A DNA stretch of 25,940 bases from an uncultured Ruaniaceae bacterium (GTDB taxonomy: Bacteria; Actinomycetota; Actinomycetes; Actinomycetales; Beutenbergiaceae): NCBI GenBank assembly GCA_938004115.1, contig CALKWS010000384.1, positions 1 through 25,940 on the forward strand, written 5' to 3'. Within the stretch, counting starts at the first letter, position 1, and the number at the start of each line of letters is the position of its first letter. Shown here in pieces: positions 16,860 through 22,619 of the stretch. A program made the translations under genes and the position numbers. The notes below the pieces were generated by a model. The model worked only from the letters and a program-made list of their open reading frames with translations, was not told the origin of the DNA and searched no databases.

Positions 16860-17675
16860 ATGAGCACCGACACCGCCCCGGAACGCCCCCGGTACGACGA
16901 CGACCTGCGGCTGGCGCACGTGATCGCCGACCAGGTCGATGCCCAGACCATGGCCCGGTTCAAGGCCCTGGACCTGCACGTGGAGACCAAACCGGACACC
17001 ACCCCGGTGAGCGACGCGGACCGGACCGCCGAGGAGATCGTGCGGGCGCAACTGAGCCGCGTCCGGCCCAGGGATGCGGTGCTGGGTGAGGAGTTCGGCT
17101 CCACCGGTCACGGCAACCGCCAGTGGGTGATCGACCCGATCGACGGCACCAAGAACTTCATCCGGGGCGTGCCGGTGTGGGCCACGCTCATCGCCCTCCT
17201 GGACGAGGGCCAACCGGTGCTCGGACTGGTCTCGGCTCCCGCGTTGCAGCGGCGGTGGTGGGCGGCGACCGGGTCGGGGGCCTGGACGGGCCGGTCGATC
17301 TCCGCGGCGCACCGGATCTCGGTGTCCGGGGTGCAGGACCTGCAGGACGCCTCGCTGTCCTACTCCAGCCTCAGCGGCTGGGAGGAGATCGGCCTGTTCG
17401 ACGCGTTCCTGGACATGACCAGGGCCGTGTGGCGCACCCGGGCCTACGGGGACTTCTGGTCGTACATGATGGTGGCCGAGGGGGCGGTGGATATCGCCTG
17501 CGAGCCGGAACTGGCGCTGCACGACATGGCCGCGGTGGTGCCGATCGTCACCGAGGCGGGAGGCCGCTTCACCTCCCTGGCCGGCGCGGACGGACCGTTC
17601 GGCGGCAATGCCGTGGCGACCAACTCCCACCTGCACGATGCGGTGATGGGTTACCTCGCGCTGCCCGCGCAGTAA
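16860..17675 (+). CDS. hisN: histidinol-phosphatase, inositol monophosphatase family
   Basis: A 271-residue Mg-dependent phosphatase of the IMPase fold. The metal site is visible: GEEFG (E77, E78), WVIDPIDGTKNF (D92, D95, with the usual IDGT) and ELALHDMAAVVPIVTEAGG, where D222 is the final ligand. The HD pair instead of the WD of inositol phosphatases, and the FIRGVPVWATLIAL segment, resemble the actinobacterial HisN enzymes that dephosphorylate histidinol phosphate. Inositol-1-phosphate or another sugar phosphate cannot be excluded without assay. It stands alone, divergent from the sdh operon, and ends at a hairpin shared with the next, convergent gene. Confidence 0.9.
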   Translation: MSTDTAPERPRYDDDLRLAHVIADQVDAQTMARFKALDLHVETKPDTTPVSDADRTAEEIVRAQLSRVRPRDAVLGEEFGSTGHGNRQWVIDPIDGTKNFIRGVPVWATLIALLDEGQPVLGLVSAPALQRRWWAATGSGAWTGRSISAAHRISVSGVQDLQDASLSYSSLSGWEEIGLFDAFLDMTRAVWRTRAYGDFWSYMMVAEGAVDIACEPELALHDMAAVVPIVTEAGGRFTSLAGADGPFGGNAVATNSHLHDAVMGYLALPAQ

Positions 17676-17704
17676 CGACCCGCCTGCCCCGCCCCGCATC
17701 GACC

Positions 17705-17729
17705 GTGCTCACCAGCGAGCGGTGAGCAC
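17705..17729. terminator. hairpin between hisN and the convergent DUF6912-like gene
   Basis: GTGCTCACC (17705-17713) and GGTGAGCAC (17721-17729) form a perfect 9-bp stem with a 7-base loop; ACC and CGGT outside could extend it with a bulge. It overlaps the stop codon of the minus-strand gene (17709-17711) and lies 30 bases after the hisN stop, so it can serve both strands. Confidence 0.7.
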
Positions 17730-18164
17730 CGGTCGCTCGGTCACGTCGTACCAGAGCAGGTCCAGATCCTCTGCGGCATCGCGCGCCCCTGCCTCCCCCC
17801 GGGCGGCACGGCGGACCAGATCGTGGGCCGCGGGGTCATCGGGATCGTCGACGTGGAAGGAGACCACTGCGTCCCACGGCACCTGCGGGGCACGTACCGC
17901 CGAGGGCTGCGCGGCCCGCGGGTCGGGCTGCACCCCGTCCACGTCCGCGGCGACCACCACCCGCAGGGCAGGCTCCTCGGGCCGCTCGGCCAGCAGGTCC
18001 ACGCTGGCGGCGGCGGCGGCCAGCAGCGCCTGGAACTCCCCGGTCTCATCGTCCTCACCGGCCAGCGCCGCCCGCAGCGCACCGGTCAGGGCGTGCGCAC
18101 CACGGGGGCCGAGCCCGGCCGGGTCGCGCAGGTCCCCGATGGTGGCAGGCACGTAGATCCGCAT
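17709..18164 (-). CDS. conserved actinobacterial protein, probably DUF6912 family
   Basis: A 151-residue cytoplasmic protein of unknown function. The opening MRIYVPATIGDLRD matches what I recall of the DUF6912 family; I cannot confirm this by search. The centre is Ala-rich and helical, and the end (LDLLWYDVTERPVL) is hydrophobic and conserved-looking. No catalytic motif, metal site or transmembrane segment is visible. It lies 14 bases downstream of the TadZ-like gene on the same strand and could be its operon partner, but CACACT six bases before the ATG could also give it a separate leaderless transcript. Confidence 0.75.
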   Translation of the reverse strand: MRIYVPATIGDLRDPAGLGPRGAHALTGALRAALAGEDDETGEFQALLAAAAASVDLLAERPEEPALRVVVAADVDGVQPDPRAAQPSAVRAPQVPWDAVVSFHVDDPDDPAAHDLVRRAARGEAGARDAAEDLDLLWYDVTERPVLTARW

Positions 18165-18171
18165 GGCCCCA

Positions 18172-18177
18172 GTGTGG
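18172..18177 (-). promoter_or_regulatory. possible -10 box (CACACT) of the DUF6912-like gene
   Basis: On the minus strand CACACT (18177-18172) is followed by GGGGCC and the ATG at 18164. The spacing matches the other leaderless candidates, although the hexamer is weak and GGGG could instead act as a ribosome binding site. Confidence 0.3.
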
Positions 18178-18178
18178 C

Positions 18179-19396
18179 CTACCGGCGGCCCCGCAGGCGG
18201 GTCAGCGCGCCGGGCCGCACCGGCGTCGCACCGGTGAGACGCTCGGCGAGGCGCTGCACCGCCAGGCGCGCCGGTGACTTCGGGGCCACGTGGGCCCAGG
18301 GCGTCCCGCGCAGCAACGCCCGGTCGGCACTCGGCCGGTCATCGGGGATCAGCACCGGATCGTTGCTCCCGGCGAACCTGGCCAGCGCCTCGCGCACCGA
18401 ATCGTTCGGGCGGGGGCCTGCCGCGGAACTGCGCACCCGGTTCACCACCACGGTGCCCGCCGCGGCGACGTCGTCGTCCAGCAGCACATGCACCAGGCGT
18501 TCGATGCCCAGCGGTTCGGCCGCTCCCACCACGACCACGTGGTCAGCGGCCTCCTGCGTCGCGGTGAGTACCCCGTTGCGGCCCGCGCCCAGCATGGGTT
18601 CGTACTCGCCGTCGTCGTCCGGCACCCGCACGGGAGCGTCCACCACCACCCAGGACCCCAGCAGCCGGGCCACCTCCAGCACGGTGTGCACACTGGCCGG
18701 GGACACCTCCCGCCAGCGCGCGGAACGGGGCAATCCGCTCAGCAGCCGCAACCGGCGGTCGACCTGAGGGGTGATCCGGCCCAGGTGGGTGCTGTCCAAC
18801 GTGCCCTGGTCGGCGGCCCGGACCGCTGCGGCCAGGCCGGCCGAGTCGGTGAGCACCGCGAGCATCTGCGCCAGGGAGGAGGACCAGATGTCGGCGTCGA
18901 CGAGGACCACCTCCGGCCCGGTGAGCGCGATCTCGTGGGCGAGGTTCAACGCGATGGTGGACCGTCCCGGCGCACCACCGGGTCCGCAGATCGTCACCAC
19001 CTTGCCCGCCGGCCCGGGACCGGGGCCGGGCGGGGGCTCATCGACGGGCGCCGGGGCGGGTGCCACGTCACCGGCCAGGTCCCGGATGGCGGCGAGCAGG
19101 TCCGCATCGGGATCGGCGGGCCGGGCGCCGATCTCACTGATGCGCACGTGCTCGGTGGGGGCGGCCACCACGAGTGTGCGCACCCCGGCCCGGGCCAACC
19201 GGTCCACGGTGACCCGGTCCACCCCGGAGTCGGTGTCGGTGACCGCGATCGTGCCGACCCGGGCGATCGCCGCCGCGAGCAGCTCCTGCCGGTCGGCGCA
19301 CCTGCGGGTAACGGTGAGATCCGCGGCACGAGCGATGTCGCGCACCAAGCGCTCCTCGGCGGCACCGGACAGCGCCACCAGCACCCCCAGGCTCAT
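18179..19396 (-). CDS. CpaE/TadZ-like (MinD/ParA superfamily) protein with a degenerate P-loop
   Basis: A 405-residue protein. Residues 1-105 look like an atypical receiver or TadZ N-terminal domain, followed by a Pro/Gly-rich linker (about 111-130) and a MinD/ParA-like domain. The deviant Walker A region is GPGGAPGRST (138-147): both lysines of the family's K-G-G-x-G-K-[ST] are absent, with Gly at the signature position and Arg145 at the P-loop lysine. The A' motif VVLVDADIW (D168) is intact. ATP may still bind, but hydrolysis is doubtful. TadZ/CpaE proteins localise Tad pilus machinery, and related Ssd proteins affect septum placement. Here no tadA, tadB, tadC or flp gene is nearby, so a pilus role is not supported. 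The gene starts three bases after the CpaB-like stop. Confidence 0.85.
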   Translation of the reverse strand: MSLGVLVALSGAAEERLVRDIARAADLTVTRRCADRQELLAAAIARVGTIAVTDTDSGVDRVTVDRLARAGVRTLVVAAPTEHVRISEIGARPADPDADLLAAIRDLAGDVAPAPAPVDEPPPGPGPGPAGKVVTICGPGGAPGRSTIALNLAHEIALTGPEVVLVDADIWSSSLAQMLAVLTDSAGLAAAVRAADQGTLDSTHLGRITPQVDRRLRLLSGLPRSARWREVSPASVHTVLEVARLLGSWVVVDAPVRVPDDDGEYEPMLGAGRNGVLTATQEAADHVVVVGAAEPLGIERLVHVLLDDDVAAAGTVVVNRVRSSAAGPRPNDSVREALARFAGSNDPVLIPDDRPSADRALLRGTPWAHVAPKSPARLAVQRLAERLTGATPVRPGALTRLRGRR

Positions 19397-19399
19397 GCG

Positions 19400-20038
19400 T
19401 CACCCACCGGCGCCGCGCACCAGGTACACCTCACCGCCGGAGGCGAGTGCGGCGAGCACCTCGGCCAGGTCGTCCTGGGCCACCAGGACCTCCACGTGCA
19501 TCTGGTCGGTGCCGGCGAACAGCGAACTGTCCTCCCGCACCGCCGAGACGTGGGCGCGTTCGAGCAGCAGTTCCGGGGCGAGGCGGTCCTGACCGGTCCC
19601 CTCCGGGTCGGGCCGGGCCACCCAGACATCGACCCGGTCGCCCCGGTGCACCGACGAGGCGGTGGCTGCCGATGCCGGGATCGTCACCGGTCGCAGGTCC
19701 ACCTGCGCCTGCGACCCGATGGCCGCAGCCGGGACCAACTCCCCGCCGCCCACGGTGCGCAGCACCACCGCGTCCTCGGCGACGTCCTGCTGGGGGGTGA
19801 GGTAGGTGCGGTCGAGTTCCTGCAGGCGCACCTGGATCACGTCCAGATCGTCGACGGCGACGTGCTGGCCCGGGACCAGCACGTCCCGGGCGGCGTAGGC
19901 CTCCACCGTCTGGTCGGCGCGGGTGAACAGCCACGAGCCCAGCGCCACCGAGGCCGCCACCAGCAGCACCCCCACCCCGAGCCGGGGGTCGCGCCAGCTC
20001 GGTCGGCGCATTCGTAGCGCTCCTGGTGTCTCGGCCAT
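19400..20038 (-). CDS. SAF-domain membrane protein, CpaB/RcpC-like
   Basis: A 212-residue protein with one N-terminal transmembrane helix (LGVGVLLVAASVALGSWLF, about 20-38) and an extracytoplasmic SAF domain (about 43-110: VEAYAARDVLVPGQHV, VPAAAIG). An RcpC-like beta-rich part follows (RGDRVDVWVARP through VEVLVAQDDLAEVLAALASG). In Tad systems CpaB/RcpC is a periplasmic or wall-facing assembly factor; SAF domains bind glycans. Two starts are possible: ATG 20038 with AAAGGGG close by, or ATG 20011 with AGGAG at an ideal eight-base spacing. The gene forms a minus-strand operon with the TadZ-like gene and is divergent from the small helix-turn-helix gene. Confidence 0.85.
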   Translation of the reverse strand: MAETPGALRMRRPSWRDPRLGVGVLLVAASVALGSWLFTRADQTVEAYAARDVLVPGQHVAVDDLDVIQVRLQELDRTYLTPQQDVAEDAVVLRTVGGGELVPAAAIGSQAQVDLRPVTIPASAATASSVHRGDRVDVWVARPDPEGTGQDRLAPELLLERAHVSAVREDSSLFAGTDQMHVEVLVAQDDLAEVLAALASGGEVYLVRGAGG

Positions 20039-20125
20039 CGTGCCCCTTTCCCCTCCGCGGCCCTTTCCGTCCGCGCGAGGACATGGGCACCCATGGTGCC
20101 AAGAACTCGCCGTCGATGTGTGCGG

Positions 20126-20172
20126 TTATGCACAGGTTCGCCGTCGTCCACACCGATGGCCTGTGCACAGGT
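20126..20172. promoter_or_regulatory. operator-like cluster in the cpaB / helix-turn-helix divergent region
   Basis: TGCACAGGT occurs twice in the same orientation (20129-20137 and 20164-20172, 35 bp apart). The second copy is part of a perfect palindrome, CTGTGCACAG (20161-20170). TTATGCACA (20126-20134) and TCGTCCACA (20144-20152) each differ from a DnaA-box consensus by at most one base. The cluster abuts the -10 box of the helix-turn-helix gene, so autorepression or DnaA binding are both possible readings. Confidence 0.45.
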
Positions 20173-20174
20173 GC

Positions 20175-20180
20175 CACAAT
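20175..20180 (+). promoter_or_regulatory. -10 box (CACAAT) of the helix-turn-helix gene, probably leaderless
   Basis: CACAAT is followed by ATGGTC and then the ATG at 20187, so transcription would begin at the second ATG. That choice removes the two residues MV from the alternative start at 20181. Confidence 0.45.
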
Positions 20181-20186
20181 ATGGTC

Positions 20187-20411
20187 ATGCAGCAACGCTT
20201 CCTGTCCCTGGCCGATGTGGCCGAGATCCTCTCGATCTCGATGTCACAGGTGCGGGCCCTGGTGCGCAGCGGGGAGTTGAAGGGCATCCAGATCGGCGGC
20301 AAGGGCACCTGGCGGGTGGAGAACACCCAGTTGCAGGACTACATCGACCGGATGTACGCCCAGACCGAGGAGCGGCTGCAGCGAAGCGACCGGGTGGACG
20401 AGATCAACTAG
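20187..20411 (+). CDS. small helix-turn-helix (excisionase/MerR-like, HTH_17 type) DNA-binding protein
   Basis: A 74-residue protein consisting almost wholly of a winged helix-turn-helix: LSLADVAEILSISMSQVRALVRSGELKGIQIGG, then a wing GTWRVENTQLQDYIDRMYAQ. This is the excisionase/AlpA/BldC-like fold that reads short operators. There is no integrase or other mobile gene nearby, so it is probably a resident regulator. Its position, divergent from the CpaB-TadZ genes over a 148-bp region with repeated TGCACAGGT motifs, suggests it controls them and itself. The alternative start at 20181 cannot be excluded. The gene ends directly in front of a C-rich repeat region. Confidence 0.85.
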   Translation: MQQRFLSLADVAEILSISMSQVRALVRSGELKGIQIGGKGTWRVENTQLQDYIDRMYAQTEERLQRSDRVDEIN

Positions 20412-20413
20412 GT

Positions 20414-20435
20414 CCCGGTCCCAACCCGGTCCCCC
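20414..20435 (-). other. G-quadruplex-type motif on the minus strand
   Basis: On the minus strand four runs of three or more G (GGGGG, GGG, GGG, GGG) are separated by loops of three, two and three bases (ACC, TT, ACC). This satisfies the classical short-loop quadruplex rule. It starts three bases after the helix-turn-helix stop codon and would appear in the 3' untranslated RNA of the convergent minus-strand gene. Confidence 0.6.
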
Positions 20436-20490
20436 ACTCCGCTAGGGGCCCACTCGGCTAGGACCCCGACTCCGCTAGGGCCCCGACTCC
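20431..20490 (-). repeat. 16-17 bp tandem repeat containing the stop codon of the unknown gene
   Basis: On the minus strand GGAGTCGGGGCCCTAGC, GGAGTCGGGGTCCTAGC and CGAGTGGGCCCCTAGC follow one another, with a fourth diverged half unit GGAGTGGGGG. The TAG at 20477-20475 is the stop of the gene at 20475-20984. Copies of TAG lie at 20460-20458 and 20444-20442, that is 17 and 33 bases on. The array fills the gap between two convergent genes where a terminator would be expected. Confidence 0.8.
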
Positions 20491-20984
20491 ACGCTGACCA
20501 AGGCACGCCAGGCGACGGTGACCACGCCGCCGTCGGTGGCGACATCGACGTGGTCGGCACCGACCCGCACCAGCCGGCCCCGGTAGGTCCCGGCGAGCGT
20601 GCACACCACCACGGCCAGGTGCTCGTGGGCCATGGCCCGCAATACGTGCCCCAGTCCGAGCGCGCGTTCCACCCGGCCCGGTGGCGGCGCACTGGGACCA
20701 AGGGGCCGGACGAGCACCACGGCGGCACCCGGGACCAGGATCCGGCGCCCGCCGCGGGCCAGCACGAACCACTCGGTTGCGGCATCGACCACGGTCCCGT
20801 CCCGGTCCGAACCATCACCGAGGCGCACCTGGAGGTCCTGGCCGCGGCGCGCCCGCCAGCGGTCGGCCATCGTCGTGCGAGCGATCTCGGTCTCGGCGAG
20901 TTCGGCGACCTCCCATTGCGCCTCGGTCTCGGCGGCCGCGTGCAGTTGCGCCTGCAGATCGGCGAACAGGTCGTCCCAACGCAT
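20475..20984 (-). CDS. conserved protein of unknown function, possible Sm-like beta fold at the C-terminus
   Basis: A 169-residue soluble protein I do not recognise. The first 55 residues (MRWDDLFADLQAQLHAAAETEAQWEVAEL) are helical and acidic. The rest alternates short beta strands: LQVRLGDGSDRDGTVVD, RRILVPGAAVVLVRPLG, LAVVVCTLAGTYRGRLVRVGADHVDVAT, GGVVTVAWRALVSVESG. The strand pattern of the last 60 residues recalls Sm/Hfq-like or SH3-like barrels, but there is no decisive motif. The ATG at 20984 was chosen because TACGGT lies exactly six bases upstream (leaderless); the longer frame to 21026 has no better signal. The 3' end lies in a 17-bp tandem repeat that duplicates the stop. Confidence 0.75.
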   Translation of the reverse strand: MRWDDLFADLQAQLHAAAETEAQWEVAELAETEIARTTMADRWRARRGQDLQVRLGDGSDRDGTVVDAATEWFVLARGGRRILVPGAAVVLVRPLGPSAPPPGRVERALGLGHVLRAMAHEHLAVVVCTLAGTYRGRLVRVGADHVDVATDGGVVTVAWRALVSVESGP

Positions 20985-20990
20985 CTGCTC

Positions 20991-20996
20991 ACCGTA
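20991..20996 (-). promoter_or_regulatory. -10 box (TACGGT) of the unknown gene, probably leaderless
   Basis: On the minus strand TACGGT (20996-20991) is followed by GAGCAG and the ATG at 20984. It is the same hexamer and spacing as at sdhC. No clear -35 box is seen. Confidence 0.5.
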
Positions 20997-21029
20997 CGCC
21001 GACGGCGCCCACAGTCCGCGGAGCACCGG

Positions 21030-21058
21030 TGGACAACCTCACTGCAGCAGTGTAGACA
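21030..21058 (+). promoter_or_regulatory. promoter of the LysM gene
   Basis: TGGACA (21030-21035, five of six matches to TTGACA) is 17 bp upstream of TAGACA (21053-21058). Transcription would start near 21065 and give a leader of about 55 bases with a proper ribosome binding site, unlike the leaderless genes around it. Confidence 0.55.
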
Positions 21059-21062
21059 TACC

Positions 21063-21099
21063 AGAACCGGTATGAACTGACATGAACCGACACGGTTCT
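21063..21099 (+). promoter_or_regulatory. repeat and hairpin in the leader of the LysM gene
   Basis: ATGAACTGAC (21072-21081) and ATGAACCGAC (21082-21091) are tandem 10-bp direct repeats. They are flanked by complementary AGAACCG (21063-21069) and CGGTTCT (21093-21099). The direct repeat at one helical turn could bind a regulator; the flanking arms could fold in the RNA just upstream of the ribosome binding site. Confidence 0.4.
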
Positions 21100-21120
21100 A
21101 CTCGTAGTGGAGGATGAACG

Positions 21121-21990
21121 ATGAAGAGGACGACGACGTCCGTGCCCCGGGCGGCGGCCCGCACCGGCGGCCGGCTCCTCCTTGCGCTCGCGGCGTGCGG
21201 GACGGGAACGGCGGCGCTGTGGGCAGCGACGACGTACTTGGTGGAGTTGGTGCAGTCCCCGGCACGGATCGACGCCGTGATCACCACCGGCGTCGTGCTG
21301 CTCGGGACGATGGTCGCGACCTGGTACACCCTCAGCGCCGCGGTCGCCGCGCTCTGCCTGCTGGCCCGGCTCACCGGCATGGTGTGGGCGGGCGGAGAAG
21401 CGGTGCTCCGCCGGCAGGGAGCGCCGCTGGTGCGCCGCCTGGTGACCGGCGCCGGCGGGGCGGCACTGGTGGCCGGGAGCCTCGTCGCACCCGCACATGC
21501 GACCGGAGCGGAACTGCCCGAGCCCCTCACGCTCACCTGGGCGCCCACCGAGACCGAGCCGCCGGGCGAACCTGCGCCCGAAGAACCCGAGCCGCCCGCC
21601 GAACCAGCGCCCGAAGAACCCGAGCCGCCCGCCGAACCAGCGCCCGAAGAACCCGAGCAGCAGGACCAACCTCCGGTCGACGAACCCGGCGCGAGCAAGA
21701 GCGAAGCCGTCGATGCCACCGCCGGGGCCACCGAGCACCACGCGCCCGCTGCGGACACCACCCCGGCGAGCCTCCACGAACCCGGCCAGGACGACGCGGC
21801 AGTGCACGTGGTCCGCTCCGGCGAGACCCTGTGGTCCATCGCCGCCGCACACCTAGGTCCGAACGCCACCGACGCCCAGATCGCCGCCGCCTGGCCGCGG
21901 TGGCACCAGGAGAACATCGGGGTGATCGGCCCGGACCCGGATCTGATCCTTCCCGACCAGGCCCTCCGTGTTCCGGGAGGCACCCGATGA
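21121..21990 (+). CDS. LysM-domain membrane protein with a Pro/Glu repeat linker
   Basis: A 289-residue envelope protein. Hydrophobic helices lie at about 18-42, 52-85 (possibly two) and 106-125. A long acidic Pro/Glu linker (about 135-215) holds three 11-residue repeats of the type EPAPEEPEPPA, and the C-terminus (about 228-286) is a LysM domain: VHVVRSGETLWSIAAAHLG, then an extended variant ending DLILPDQALRVP. LysM binds N-acetylglucosamine of peptidoglycan, so the protein probably spans from membrane to wall, the linker acting as a rod. GGAGG is seven bases before the ATG. It overlaps the Rv3235-like gene by four bases (ATGA), suggesting the two products act together. Confidence 0.9.
   Translation: MKRTTTSVPRAAARTGGRLLLALAACGTGTAALWAATTYLVELVQSPARIDAVITTGVVLLGTMVATWYTLSAAVAALCLLARLTGMVWAGGEAVLRRQGAPLVRRLVTGAGGAALVAGSLVAPAHATGAELPEPLTLTWAPTETEPPGEPAPEEPEPPAEPAPEEPEPPAEPAPEEPEQQDQPPVDEPGASKSEAVDATAGATEHHAPAADTTPASLHEPGQDDAAVHVVRSGETLWSIAAAHLGPNATDAQIAAAWPRWHQENIGVIGPDPDLILPDQALRVPGGTR
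21568..21666 (+). repeat. 33-bp coding tandem repeat in the LysM gene
   Basis: Three adjacent 33-bp units (21568-21600, 21601-21633, 21634-21666), each beginning GAACC(T/A)GCGCCCGAAGAA, encode eleven residues each. Units one and two differ by a single base and unit three diverges only in its last nine bases, so the expansion is recent and could vary among strains. Confidence 0.9.
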
Positions 21991-22553
21991 CCGCCCGGGC
22001 CACCGGCACGGTGGCGGGCCGCACCGCATCGAACCGTCTCACCAGCGCAGCCGAGTCGGTCGCCGGACTGGCGCCGATTCCCGCACCACCCCTGCGCGTG
22101 CGAACCGGGAACCGGACGTGGGACCCGGTACGGTTCACCGGTCCGGAACGCAGCGCGGAGGAACCCGGGCCGGTGGAGAAGTCGACCGAGGGGACGGATT
22201 CCGACCGGCCGGATACCGCCCGCCTTCCGGATCCGGCGTCGTGGGCGGCCACGCTGGTACGAGCCGCGGTGGAGGTGCTGAAGGGCCGCCGCCCGGCCGC
22301 GCAACTGGTGCGCTGGTTCGAGGCGGACCTATGGGCGGTGCTGGCGCGCCGGGCGCAGATCGGCGTGCAGGCCGCTCCGGGAACCGCCCGGCCGGCACCG
22401 GTACGGGTGCGGCGGGTGCACGGGTGCCCGATCACCGACGGGATCTGGGAGGGTTCGGTGATCCTCAACGACGGCGAACGGACCCGGGCGGTCGCGTTGC
22501 GCCTGGAGGTGCTCCGCGGGCGCTGGTGCGCCACCGCGCTGACGATCGGGTGA
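21987..22553 (+). CDS. Rv3235 family protein
   Basis: A 188-residue protein of unknown function. The C-terminal domain (VRVRRVHGCPITDGIWEGS, GERTRAVALRLEVLRGRWCATAL) fits the Rv3235 family, whose founder lies near secA1 in Mycobacterium tuberculosis, as this one lies next to secA. The middle (about 85-115, WAATLVRAAVEVLKGRRPAAQLVRWF) is a conserved helical part, and the first 75 residues are disordered. There is no signal peptide or membrane helix, so it is probably cytoplasmic. ATG 21987 overlaps the LysM stop. The repeated pairing with an envelope protein and secA suggests an envelope or secretion link, but the function is unknown. Confidence 0.85.
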   Translation: MTARATGTVAGRTASNRLTSAAESVAGLAPIPAPPLRVRTGNRTWDPVRFTGPERSAEEPGPVEKSTEGTDSDRPDTARLPDPASWAATLVRAAVEVLKGRRPAAQLVRWFEADLWAVLARRAQIGVQAAPGTARPAPVRVRRVHGCPITDGIWEGSVILNDGERTRAVALRLEVLRGRWCATALTIG

Positions 22554-22568
22554 GGTGGCGTACCGCCC

Positions 22569-22612
22569 GCCGGGTCATCGGCCCGCACCGGGGCCGGGGG
22601 CCGATAGCCGGC
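22569..22612. terminator. bidirectional terminator between the Rv3235-like gene and secA
   Basis: ATCGGCCC (22577-22584) and GGGCCGAT (22598-22605) pair perfectly around a 13-base loop. Outer arms GCCGG (22569-22573) and CCGGC (22608-22612) extend the stem across a small internal loop. The hairpin fills most of the 66-bp gap between two convergent genes. Confidence 0.75.
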
Positions 22613-22619
22613 CGAGCGG

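Noticed and set aside
20126..20170. Replication origin suggested by DnaA-box-like 9-mers
   Set aside because: Only a few imperfect boxes, no AT-rich unwinding region and no dnaA or dnaN nearby.
20187..20411. Excisionase of an integrated element
   Set aside because: The fold fits, but there is no integrase, attachment-site repeat or composition change around it.
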